DNA of 64,000 nt from Haladaptatus sp. DYF46. Lineage in GTDB: Archaea > Halobacteriota > Halobacteria > Halobacteriales > Haladaptataceae. The notes under the pieces are model-generated. The model did no database searches and was not told the origin of the DNA. It saw only the letters and a program-made list of their open reading frames with translations. The stretch spans positions 992,001 through 1,056,000 of the forward strand of contig NZ_JAJFAY010000001.1 in the NCBI RefSeq assembly GCF_021083305.1. Reading direction: 5' to 3'. Shown one piece after another: positions 45,001 to 53,240 of this stretch. The position numbers and the translations under genes were made by a program. Positions within the stretch are counted from its first letter, which is position 1. Each line of letters starts with the position of its first letter.

Positions 45001-46176
45001 TCAGGCCGTTTTCACTTGGTCCCACGCGTTCTGCCACGCGTCCTCGTTCTCGACGGCCTTGAACGGGATGAAGTCCTCCAACCGCGACGGTTTGATGGAC
45101 CCGTACATCTCGTTTTGTTCCTTCGAGAGGTGTTTCTGTGTCTTCGGGTTACAACTCGGCGAGTAGCCCGCCTTGGCGAGGTCCGCGCCGAGTTTCGGCG
45201 CGATGAACTCGTTTATCACCTTCCACGCGAGGTCCTTGTTCTCGGATTTCTTCGAGACGACGGCGGATTCGAACCACGCGAGCGACCCCTCCTTCGGCGT
45301 CGCCATCTTCGGCCAGTCGGTGCCGTTCGCCCACATTTCCACGATTTCGTTGCGGCCGGACTGTCCGACGAGGAAGTTACCCTGCTTGAACGACTTGATA
45401 TACGTCGGGTCGGCGGCGATGTACCCCTGTAGGTTCGACTTCTGGTCGATGAGGGTCTGTTTCACCTTCTTTATCTGCTTCTCCGAGAGGGAGACCTTGT
45501 TCCCCTCGAAGGCCTTCTTGTACCCGAGATACAGCGCCGTCGCGCTCATCGCCTTGAAGTGATTGTCGTACATGATGACTTTCCCCTTCAGGTTGGTCCC
45601 CTTGTACTTGTCGCTGAACAGTATCTCGTAGCTCTGGTCGTGATCCTCCGGAATCTTGCGCGAGTCGTAGGAGTAGCCGTACCATCCGAATCGAATGGGA
45701 ACGCCGTACTTTTTGCCGTCCTTCGTGAACTGGTTCTCGCTGAACTGCTTGAAGGTGTCGTAGATTTCGGACTGGTTTTTCACGATGTCGTCGGGAACTG
45801 GGTCGACGAGGTCCGCCTCCATCATTTTGGGCACGTAGTTGTTGTTCGGAACGGCGATGTCGAACTGCTCGTCCTTGCCGGATTTCCACCCGGTGAACAT
45901 GTTCGAGGAGGACGTGGATTTGGTGAACTTGACGGTCACGTCCAGTCGCTTCTCGATTTGCTCCTTCAGGTCGGCGTACTCCTCCCACGTAAGGATGTTG
46001 ATGGTCTTGCTCCCGCCGCCGCTTCCGCCGCCACCGCCGCTGAAGAGACATCCCGAAAGGCCCGTCATTCCGACCGCACCGGCCGTTCCGGCAGCCTCCA
46101 GGAACGTTCTGCGACTATCTCCCGCGCTATATTTACTCATGTCTTCGCTACCCGTGTCTTTGTCATCCATACACAT
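45001..46176 (-). CDS. potD: Spermidine/putrescine-type binding lipoprotein
   Basis: 391 residues from the ATG at 46176, fixed by the TATA-like GATTTAATATC 27 bp upstream; the ATG at 46140 would be closer to the usual Tat leader (SRRTFLEAAGTAGAVGM). Lipobox LSGC is followed by a Gly-rich spacer and the PotD-like opening TINILTWEEYADLKEQIEKR. The solute-binding fold is family 1/PotD; the ligand is not proven. Confidence 0.85.
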   Translation of the reverse strand: MCMDDKDTGSEDMSKYSAGDSRRTFLEAAGTAGAVGMTGLSGCLFSGGGGGSGGGSKTINILTWEEYADLKEQIEKRLDVTVKFTKSTSSSNMFTGWKSGKDEQFDIAVPNNNYVPKMMEADLVDPVPDDIVKNQSEIYDTFKQFSENQFTKDGKKYGVPIRFGWYGYSYDSRKIPEDHDQSYEILFSDKYKGTNLKGKVIMYDNHFKAMSATALYLGYKKAFEGNKVSLSEKQIKKVKQTLIDQKSNLQGYIAADPTYIKSFKQGNFLVGQSGRNEIVEMWANGTDWPKMATPKEGSLAWFESAVVSKKSENKDLAWKVINEFIAPKLGADLAKAGYSPSCNPKTQKHLSKEQNEMYGSIKPSRLEDFIPFKAVENEDAWQNAWDQVKTA

Positions 46177-46311
46177 GAGAAAGTCACGAACCCATATGAT
46201 ATTAAATCTTTGGCGGAATACCGTTACTCCGTGGGCACTAATTAATACTACTCCTGAAAATACCTAAATTTCTCCAGTACATTTATACTAAGTCCTGAGA
46301 GTACATATCTC
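46177..46311. promoter_or_regulatory. Divergent promoter of potDBC and potA with repeated AGTACAT
   Basis: Minus-strand TATA-like element at 46198-46210 for potD. Plus-strand TTTATACT (46282-46289) lies 27 bp before the potA ATG. Two identical AGTACAT copies (46276-46282 and 46300-46306) flank the potA TATA box 24 bp apart, a plausible regulator site. Confidence 0.5.
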
Positions 46312-47379
46312 ATGGTAGGCGATAACGATGTCCTCATAGATTTACACGGGATCAGAAAGGAGTACGACGAGGTGACGGCGGTCAAGAATATCGACTTTAC
46401 CATCCGGCGCGGGGAGTTCTTCTCGCTCGTCGGCCCGTCGGGATGTGGGAAGACGACGACGCTTCGTATGATTAGCGGGTTCGAGACGCCGACGGCGGGG
46501 ACCGTCTCGCTCAACGGCGAGAACATGGCCGGCGTCCCGCCGAACGCGCGGGACACCAACCTCGTCTTTCAGCACCTCTCGCTGTTCCCCCACATGACCG
46601 TCGGGGAGAACGTGGCGTACGGTCTGAAGAAGTCGGGCGTCGATTCGGCGACGCGGGAACGGAAGGTGAGCGAGTACCTCGAACTCGTGGACTTGGGCGG
46701 CTACGAGGACCGCCGTCCCGACGAGCTGTCCGGCGGGCAACAACAGCGGGTCGCGCTCGCCCGCGCGCTGGTCAACGAACCCAGCGTCCTCCTGTTCGAC
46801 GAACCCCTGTCGAGCCTCGACCGGAAACTCCGCAAACAGATGCAGGTCGAACTCAGGAAGATTCACGAGAAGACCCAAGGCTCCTTTTTCTACGTCACCC
46901 ACGACCAGGAAGTCGCCATGACCCTCTCCGACCGGATGGCCGTGATGAACGACGGCCGCATCGAACAGGTCGGCAAACCCGAGGACATCTACCGCGACCC
47001 GAACAGTCCCTTCGTCGCCGACTTCATCGGCGACACCAACCTGTTCGAGGGTGAGGCGCGGGCCGAGAACGATACCACGACGGTCGACATCGACGGCGGG
47101 ACCTTCTCGTTCGTGGCCGCCGAGGAGGTCCGCGACGGGTCGGTCACGGTCTCCATTCGCCCCGAGGAGTTCGTCCTCGCGAACGGGAGCGGGTCCGTCG
47201 AGGGTCAAATCGTCGAACGCTACTTCCAAGGCGACCAGACGAACTACATCGTCGACCCCGACTCCGAGTCCCTGTCGGACGTGCGCGTCGTGATGCAGGG
47301 CCGCGAGTCGCCGGTGTCCCGCGGTGAGCGCGCATCCTTCGACGTTCGCGACGGCGCGCCGGTCGTCTTCGAAGCCTGA
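46312..47379 (+). CDS. potA: Spermidine/putrescine-type ABC ATPase
   Basis: 355 residues. Walker A GPSGCGKTT, signature LSGGQQQRVALARA, Walker B VLLFDEPLSSLDRKLRK and a C-terminal TOBE domain (TVSIRPEEFVLANGSG). It energises the potBC permeases; it is transcribed away from potDBC from the shared promoter region rather than in one operon. Confidence 0.92.
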   Translation: MVGDNDVLIDLHGIRKEYDEVTAVKNIDFTIRRGEFFSLVGPSGCGKTTTLRMISGFETPTAGTVSLNGENMAGVPPNARDTNLVFQHLSLFPHMTVGENVAYGLKKSGVDSATRERKVSEYLELVDLGGYEDRRPDELSGGQQQRVALARALVNEPSVLLFDEPLSSLDRKLRKQMQVELRKIHEKTQGSFFYVTHDQEVAMTLSDRMAVMNDGRIEQVGKPEDIYRDPNSPFVADFIGDTNLFEGEARAENDTTTVDIDGGTFSFVAAEEVRDGSVTVSIRPEEFVLANGSGSVEGQIVERYFQGDQTNYIVDPDSESLSDVRVVMQGRESPVSRGERASFDVRDGAPVVFEA

Positions 47380-47440
47380 CCGGTCGTTTCTCCCCCGTTT
47401 TCGTCGTCGATAGTCTCGACGCGTCGTGACGAGGTTCGTC

Positions 47441-48670
47441 TCAGTCCCGAACGTGGAACGACGGCGGTTCGGTCCGTGCGGCGGTCGTTTCGATGAAACG
47501 AATGAGCGGGCTCGCGACGAAGGCCGTCAGACTCGCCAAGAAGACCGGAACGATGCTGGCTCCGTCGGTCAATGCGATGGCGATGAGCGCCGAGGAGAGG
47601 GGCGTTCCGGTCACCGCGGCGTTGAAGGCCGCCATCCCGGTGAGCATCGCGAGGACGGGTTCGACGCCGGGAATCGCGGTGGCGACGGCGCGCCCGACGA
47701 GTGCACCCATGAACATCTGCGGGACGATGAGGCCGCCCTGCCAGTTGCCGTTTATCGTGAGGGCGGCGGCGAGCATCTTCCCGAACAGTGCGAGGATGAG
47801 GATCCAGAACGGGAACGAACCGGTCAGTACGTCGTTGATGTGTTTCCCGCCGTAGAAGTAGGTGAGCGGGAGCACGTACCCGAGCAGGCCGATTCCCAGT
47901 CCCGCGACGGTCGTTCGGACGTACACCCGCGGGGACCAGCGATTGAACAGCGTTCCGACGAGGGCGAACAATCGCGTGTACACGACGGCGAAAGCGACGC
48001 AGACGAGACCGATCCCCAACGCGGTGACGAGGTGTCGGGTGGTGAACTCGCCGATGGCGCTCGCGTGCCACGCCGGGAAGAAGGAGACGCCGCCGAGGCT
48101 CACCATCGTGAGATAGCCGGCGAAGCTGGCGACCAGCGTCGGGACGATGGCTTCGTAGTACTCCATCCCCCGTTCATGCGGCAGTTCCAACCAGAGCAGA
48201 CCCCCGCCGATGGGCGCGCCCAGAATCGCGCCGAACCCGGCACCCATCCCCGCCAACGTGAGGATTTTCTCCGCGTTCCGCTCCCCCGACGCGTGTGCGA
48301 TTCTCGTCCCGAGCGATCCGCCGACGGCGCTCATCACGCCCTCCGGCCCGGCGCTCTGCCCCGCGAGCAAACCGATAAATCCGGACGGGACGATGGGGAC
48401 GTTCTCGGACAGCGGAACCGTCCCGTCGCGATGGAATCGGCGAATCAGCGTCGAGAGCGTACCGGGGTAGAACGTCAGGTAGAGAATCCCCCCGATGACG
48501 ACGCCCGCGACCGTACTGATGACGATTCGGTGGTATCCGGCGGTGAACGTTCCCCAGAGGTGGTGGAACGCGAACGTCCACGCCACGCGGAAGGCCGCCG
48601 CGAAGAGACCGACGCAGATGCCGAGGCCGATGGCGACGAGCAGCAGTCTGTTGAACCGTCGTTCCTCCAT
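47441..48670 (-). CDS. ClC-family chloride channel/antiporter
   Basis: 409 residues with about ten hydrophobic segments. Selectivity-filter motifs: GQSAGPEGVMSAVGGSLGTR (the GxxGxEGP-equivalent region), GAPIGGGLLWLEL and, near the end, GNWQGGLIVPQMFMGALVGR. No gating-glutamate call is safe without alignment. It has no C-terminal CBS domains. Cl- flux makes sense in a halophile, but whether it is a channel or antiporter is unknown. Confidence 0.88.
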   Translation of the reverse strand: MEERRFNRLLLVAIGLGICVGLFAAAFRVAWTFAFHHLWGTFTAGYHRIVISTVAGVVIGGILYLTFYPGTLSTLIRRFHRDGTVPLSENVPIVPSGFIGLLAGQSAGPEGVMSAVGGSLGTRIAHASGERNAEKILTLAGMGAGFGAILGAPIGGGLLWLELPHERGMEYYEAIVPTLVASFAGYLTMVSLGGVSFFPAWHASAIGEFTTRHLVTALGIGLVCVAFAVVYTRLFALVGTLFNRWSPRVYVRTTVAGLGIGLLGYVLPLTYFYGGKHINDVLTGSFPFWILILALFGKMLAAALTINGNWQGGLIVPQMFMGALVGRAVATAIPGVEPVLAMLTGMAAFNAAVTGTPLSSALIAIALTDGASIVPVFLASLTAFVASPLIRFIETTAARTEPPSFHVRD

Positions 48671-48730
48671 GACTGCTGAGCGCTAGGAACCCCTACGGAG
48701 TGGTGATTTTCGTTTCGTAACGGTCCCCGA

Positions 48731-49162
48731 TCATCGCTGGACGGCGAACACAGGGACATCGGTCGTTCGAATCACGCGTTCGGTGACGCTCCCGGAGAGA
48801 AACCGACTCAATCCCGAGCGCCCGTGCGTTCCCATCACGATGACGTCGACGTCGTATTCCGCGGCGTACTCCGCGATGAGTTTGTGGGGTGTACCCTCCA
48901 CGAGTGTCGTAGAGACGGGTACGTCTCGACGGTCCCCTTCCTCGACGAGGGCGTCCAAGGCGTCTCGCCCGTCCGATTCGTACCGAGTTCGGGTGTCGCT
49001 TCCCGCTCCGGTGTCGACGATTTCGGCACCGCTCTCGGTCTCGTCGACGACGTACAGCGCGTGAACGGTGGCGTCGTACGTTCGAGCCAAGCCGAAACCG
49101 TGTTCGATGGCGGCCTCGACGGCATCGGTTCCATCGGTCGGAATCAAGACGTCGTCGTACAT
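48731..49162 (-). CDS. Universal stress protein (UspA family)
   Basis: 143 residues. Starts YDDVLIPTDGTDAVEAAIEH and ends VIVMGTHGRSGLSRFLSGSV then TERVIRTTDVPVFAVQR, i.e. the ATP-binding G-2x-G-9x-G(S/T) motif is intact. Cytoplasmic; role in stress physiology undefined. Stand-alone gene 60 bp downstream of the ClC start, same strand. Confidence 0.92.
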   Translation of the reverse strand: MYDDVLIPTDGTDAVEAAIEHGFGLARTYDATVHALYVVDETESGAEIVDTGAGSDTRTRYESDGRDALDALVEEGDRRDVPVSTTLVEGTPHKLIAEYAAEYDVDVIVMGTHGRSGLSRFLSGSVTERVIRTTDVPVFAVQR

Positions 49163-49234
49163 CCGCTAAACAATACTCCTCGGTTCACTTCAATCACGCT
49201 GTCGTCGGGTGTGTGAAAACTCCCTGAACCGTCG

Positions 49235-50071
49235 CTATCGGTTGGATACCCGACGAACCGCCGCGACCGCCTCCTTCGAGACGACCGACCAGCGCGGTTC
49301 GCTGAACTGGCGCGAAAGGGTGTACGCGCAGGCGACGAGGACGAGGGCGAACGCCGCGTCGGTCAGCCAGTGGACGCCCAGATAAAGCGTGGACACGACG
49401 ATTGCCCCCGAGAGAACCGCCATGGTGTACGCATACGCCGTGTCCGCTTTCCGGGCGTACACCGCCGCGAGTACCGACAGACCGGTGTGAAGGCTCGGGA
49501 ACGCCTTCACCAGCGTGTCCGTGGAGAAGATGCCGTACTGAATGGCCGGGCTGAGTTGGTACATCAGCGGTTGGACGGAGGTGAGATACAGCGACGACAC
49601 CTTCACCGGGAAGAGGACGAAGAACGGAACCGCCAGCGTGACGAGGATGACGTACGCCAGCGCGTAGCGGTGGGCCTCCTCCTCGTCGTGTGCCTTCAGT
49701 TTGAAGTACGTGAACAGCACGGCGAACGGGAATCCGACGAGGTACACCGCGGTAAACGCGAGCGTCAACGGTTGCGAAGCGACCACTTGAAACGTTGCGA
49801 CGGTCGCACCTTCGATGGCGTAGACGAACCCGGTGAAGGTCCGGCCCACGTGGAAATGGAGGGCGACGCTGTTCACGACTTGCGTGACGACCCACGCGAC
49901 GCCGAGGTACTTCCAGTCGGTCTTCAGGAAGTCCCGGAGGAGGGTCGTGAGTCGCTCCTCCGGTAGAAACACCTGCTTGCCGACGAACATCACGAGAACG
50001 CTCGGGACGGCGACGAGCAGGGTAAACTGCGTCCCGAGCGGGAGCGAATGAAATTGGAGGGCGGGAAGCAT
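49235..50071 (-). CDS. PAP2-family membrane phosphatase (inositol-phosphoceramide synthase-like)
   Basis: 278 residues from the ATG at 50071; TATA-like CTTTATATTC (minus strand of 50095-50104) lies 28 bp upstream and rules out the longer frame. Six to seven hydrophobic segments; active-site motifs KAFPSLHTGLSVL and GVHWLTDAAFAL correspond to PAP2 C2 and C3. The C1 motif is not evident. Substrate is likely a lipid phosphate. Confidence 0.8.
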   Translation of the reverse strand: MLPALQFHSLPLGTQFTLLVAVPSVLVMFVGKQVFLPEERLTTLLRDFLKTDWKYLGVAWVVTQVVNSVALHFHVGRTFTGFVYAIEGATVATFQVVASQPLTLAFTAVYLVGFPFAVLFTYFKLKAHDEEEAHRYALAYVILVTLAVPFFVLFPVKVSSLYLTSVQPLMYQLSPAIQYGIFSTDTLVKAFPSLHTGLSVLAAVYARKADTAYAYTMAVLSGAIVVSTLYLGVHWLTDAAFALVLVACAYTLSRQFSEPRWSVVSKEAVAAVRRVSNR

Positions 50072-50107
50072 CGCTACACCGTAGTTAAGCAACAGAATAT
50101 AAAGAAG

Positions 50108-50857
50108 TTACTTATCGTTTCGCGCAGGTTCGGGCGTGTTCGACCGCGACGTGCGTTCGCTCGCCCGTCGAACGATTCCTCGCAACGTTGCGATTTCCCG
50201 GCCAGTGGGATGTGCACGGCCGAACACCCGGCGAATCATTCGCATGTTCTTGTCGCGTTTCTCGGTCGGTTGGCCGACGGTGTCGAGCAGGTCGGCAAAC
50301 GCGCCGTAGAACCCCTCGATTTCCGCCTCGTCCGCTCGTTCCCGCGAGACGTCCGGGAGTTGGGACTCCTCGACCGTCAGCGTCCGGAGTTCGTAGAGGG
50401 TGACGGTCGCCGCCTGTCCGAGGTTCAGCGCCGGATACGCCGCGCTGGCGGGAATCGAACACACCTCGTCGATACGGGAGAGTTCCTCGTTCGTCAACCC
50501 GTTCGCCTCGCGGCCGAAGACGAGGACCGTCTCGGTTTTTACCTCCCGAAGACTATCGGCGAGTTCGCGCGGCGTCGTGAACGGAAACCGAACGTGATGG
50601 CTCGCGTCCTCGTTCGTCGTCGCCGTCATGCCGACGGTGTGGTAGTTCTCGATCAACTCGTCGAACGTCACCTCGTCGTAGTTCGGCAGCACGTCCTCGC
50701 GGGCCTGTCCGGCGAAGCCGTAGGCCTCGCTGTCCCGGTCGAACTCCGGCGGATCGACGAGCTTCAGGTCGTCCATCCCGAAGTTCTTCATCGCCCGCGC
50801 GATGGTCCCGATGTTGCCGGGCGTCTTCGGTTCGACGATGGCGACGGCGGGTTTCAT
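50108..50857 (-). CDS. trmJ: tRNA 2'-O-methyltransferase TrmJ (SPOUT)
   Basis: 249 residues from the ATG at 50857. SPOUT opening PAVAIVEPKTPGNIGTIARA, VLVFGREANGLTNEEL and knot segment CSIPASAAYPALNLGQAATV match the TrmJ group, which methylates ribose at tRNA position 32. Its start overlaps the stop of the preceding gene by 4 bp. Confidence 0.9.
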   Translation of the reverse strand: MKPAVAIVEPKTPGNIGTIARAMKNFGMDDLKLVDPPEFDRDSEAYGFAGQAREDVLPNYDEVTFDELIENYHTVGMTATTNEDASHHVRFPFTTPRELADSLREVKTETVLVFGREANGLTNEELSRIDEVCSIPASAAYPALNLGQAATVTLYELRTLTVEESQLPDVSRERADEAEIEGFYGAFADLLDTVGQPTEKRDKNMRMIRRVFGRAHPTGREIATLRGIVRRASERTSRSNTPEPARNDK

Positions 50858-51378
50858 GTGGGGTAGTCGCGGGACATATCGACGTCCCGCAGGTCGATAC
50901 GCTCCTGTTCGTCCTCGGGGAGTTCCACGTTCAGTTCGCTCGGGTCGGACTCGGGCGGTTCCGGGAGGTCGTCCGGGTCGGTATCGACGTGTTCCATTCC
51001 GGCGTACCCCTCGGGTGCGCGTCCGCCGTCGGCGAACCATTCGAGGAACTCGTCCTGTAGTCGCTCCTCGCCGCGGAATCGGTCGCCGCCTTCCTCGAAA
51101 TACCAGAAGAGAAAGTCCGTCTCGTGTTCGGAACAGATGCCAACCTCCGCTAGCGGTTCGCCGTACACGACGTTCATCTCGTTGCACATGACGATGTTCT
51201 CGTCGCCGTGAATCAACCAGCAGGCGTGGCACGGGGACCCGACGAGCGCGGACAGGCGAAAGAGTCGCGTTTGCGTGTCGTCGTCCATTTCGTCCATCGG
51301 TCGGTACTCACCGTCGTCGGTGAAGACCTCCTCTTCGTCGAATCGCCACCCGCGGAGTCCGATGCTCACTTTACCCAT
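50854..51378 (-). CDS. Acidic haloarchaeal protein coupled to trmJ
   Basis: 174 residues, very acidic. SPCHACWLIHGDENIVMCNE and VGICSEHETDFLFW carry four cysteines and two histidines that could bind zinc. Starts at the ATG at 51378 with CTTTTTG about 29 bp upstream, and shares an ATGA overlap with trmJ, so the pair is co-translated. No family recognised; a tRNA-related role is inference from coupling. Confidence 0.72.
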   Translation of the reverse strand: MGKVSIGLRGWRFDEEEVFTDDGEYRPMDEMDDDTQTRLFRLSALVGSPCHACWLIHGDENIVMCNEMNVVYGEPLAEVGICSEHETDFLFWYFEEGGDRFRGEERLQDEFLEWFADGGRAPEGYAGMEHVDTDPDDLPEPPESDPSELNVELPEDEQERIDLRDVDMSRDYPT

Positions 51379-51538
51379 CACGTTCCCGTAGCGACCGGAG
51401 GGACAAAAAGAGCGTGTCTGCGATTCCGTATGCGTAGATGAAGTTCCAAAGACGATATTGATCGTTATTGTAACCGAACATGACTGAATTGAGAATATAT
51501 CTGATAAATTATATATGTTTGCGGAAATATTTTGATTC

Positions 51539-52480
51539 ATGGAGAAATCAGTGGAGGAGGCGGTAGACGTCAGCTTGGACGAAGACATCGAAGAGGAACT
51601 CCTCGAAACGGCGGACGAGGAAGAGGCCAACGAGGAAGGGGTCAACGAGGCACGGGAGGGGTTGTTGGAACTGTACGAATCGTCCGAGGAAATCGCCGAA
51701 AGTATCGGTGAAATCGCGGCGCTTTCGGACGAACAGTCGAGCGGAATGGAAACCGTTGCGACGGAAGTGTCGGAACTGAGCGCCGCGATTCAGGAGGTCG
51801 CTGCGTCGGCGGAACAGGTATCGGCAGCGAGCGCACAAGCACGACAGCAGGCGAACGACGGCCAATCCTCGGCGGGCGAGGTCGTCGCGGCGATGGAGTC
51901 GATACAGGAACTGACCACGAACATAATCGACGATATGTACACGATTCGGAGGGAGATCGAGGAGATAGGCGAAGTGACCGAAATCATCAACAACATCGCC
52001 GACCAGACGAACCTGTTGGCGCTGAACGCGTCCATCGAGGCCGCTCGGGCCGGTGAAGCCGGAAGCGGGTTCGCGGTAGTCGCCGACGAAATCAAGGAGT
52101 TGGCGACGCAGTCACAGGAGCAAGCGGGGGACATCGAGGGGATGGTGTCCGACATCCAGGCGGACGCCGAAAACGCCGTCGAGCGCTTGGACGAGGGCGA
52201 AGAGCGGATAGAGTCCGGTCTCGAACGGGTCGGAACCGCGATGGACAGTCTGGACGAAATCAGCGAAGCGGTCGAGGAAGCGACGTTCGGCATCGAGGAG
52301 GTCGCGGACGCGACCGACGAGCAAGCGGCGACCGCCGAGGAGGTGGCGTCGATGGTCGACCAGACCGCACAGAACGCGAGCACCATCGGGGACGAAACGG
52401 GTGAGGTCGCCGCGGCCGTCGAGCAGCAAACGATGGCGATTCGAGACGTGAACGAGGCGATGGACGAAATGGCCGAGTGA
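51539..52480 (+). CDS. Soluble methyl-accepting transducer without sensor domain
   Basis: 313 residues, almost entirely coiled coil. The signalling hairpin [20 protein letters not shown] is at about residues 155-175, and Glu/Gln/Ala-rich methylation helices lie on both sides. There is no membrane segment, HAMP, PAS or other sensor domain; only about 45 acidic residues precede the coil. TATA-like AAATTATATATG (51506-51517) is 28 bp upstream. It may take input from a separate protein. Adjacent to the DUF7504/CHAT cluster in the same direction. Confidence 0.88.
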   Translation: MEKSVEEAVDVSLDEDIEEELLETADEEEANEEGVNEAREGLLELYESSEEIAESIGEIAALSDEQSSGMETVATEVSELSAAIQEVAASAEQVSAASAQARQQANDGQSSAGEVVAAMESIQELTTNIIDDMYTIRREIEEIGEVTEIINNIADQTNLLALNASIEAARAGEAGSGFAVVADEIKELATQSQEQAGDIEGMVSDIQADAENAVERLDEGEERIESGLERVGTAMDSLDEISEAVEEATFGIEEVADATDEQAATAEEVASMVDQTAQNASTIGDETGEVAAAVEQQTMAIRDVNEAMDEMAE

Positions 52481-52500
52481 CCGCACCACTGGCCCATCAG

Positions 52501-52530
52501 AATTTTTATCATCAGTCGCGCAAATTTTGC
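52501..52530 (+). promoter_or_regulatory. Promoter and possible operator of the DUF7504-CHAT1 operon
   Basis: TTTTTAT (52503-52509) is the TATA-like element. GCAAA-T-TTTGC (52520-52530) is an inverted repeat between it and the ATG at 52539, well placed to control transcription initiation. Confidence 0.45.
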
Positions 52531-52538
52531 ATCAAACG

Positions 52539-53240
52539 ATGCGTTCTGCAGGGATTTCGTTCCGTGGTGGGGGTCGCTCGCCGACGTTCCACGAAGTGCT
52601 CTCCGATTTCAAGCGGCACGGCTGTAACATCCTCGTCACGGGCCGGGTCTCCGAGACGACGACGAACCGAACGACGATGCAGCTTTTGGGCGCGACGACA
52701 CAGGAGCGAAAGCGCGTCCTCGTCCTCACCGACACGCTGGCCAGATACGCGAACTCGAAACTACCCGGCGGGACGAACGCCGACGACCCGGACGTGTGGG
52801 TCATCGACTGGGGCGACGACGAGCGTGCAGTTTCACGGTCGGTGGCGACGCCATCGAAACCGGGCGAGTTCGCCTCGCCCGAGGAGTCGCTCCGAGCGCT
52901 CCGAAGCGATATCGTCACGGCGGTCAGTTTCTTCGACGAGTGGGCGGACGGGCTTTCCCCGTCGGAACTGCGCCTCTCGTTCGACTCGCTCATCAAGCCG
53001 CTCGAACACTGTGAACAGGAAGCCGTCGAACGATTTCTCAGAACGGTCAGGGCACTCGTCCGCGGCGTGTCCGGGATGGCACACTACCACCTTCCGGTTC
53101 CGGATTCGAACCCGATCGTACGGGAGTTGACGCCGCTGTTCGACGCGCGCGTCGAACTTCGACAAACGAACGGGTTGGTCCCGGAACAGCGCTGGCACGT
53201 CCCGGAGTACGACCAGACGACGAACTGGGTTCAGCTATGA
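52539..53240 (+). CDS. DUF7504-like protein, probable regulatory RecA/KaiC-like fold
   Basis: 233 residues from the ATG at 52539. The layout (FHEVLSDFKRHGCNILVTGR, RKRVLVLTDTLARYANSKLP, WVIDW, SELRLSFDSLIKPLEHCEQE and GVSGMAHYHLPV) fits haloarchaeal DUF7504 proteins, which resemble degenerate RecA/KaiC-like ATPases without a Walker A loop. The family is usually linked to signalling. It overlaps the CHAT1 start by 4 bp (ATGA), so both should be made together, suggesting a regulatory partner of the protease. Confidence 0.6.
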   Translation: MRSAGISFRGGGRSPTFHEVLSDFKRHGCNILVTGRVSETTTNRTTMQLLGATTQERKRVLVLTDTLARYANSKLPGGTNADDPDVWVIDWGDDERAVSRSVATPSKPGEFASPEESLRALRSDIVTAVSFFDEWADGLSPSELRLSFDSLIKPLEHCEQEAVERFLRTVRALVRGVSGMAHYHLPVPDSNPIVRELTPLFDARVELRQTNGLVPEQRWHVPEYDQTTNWVQL

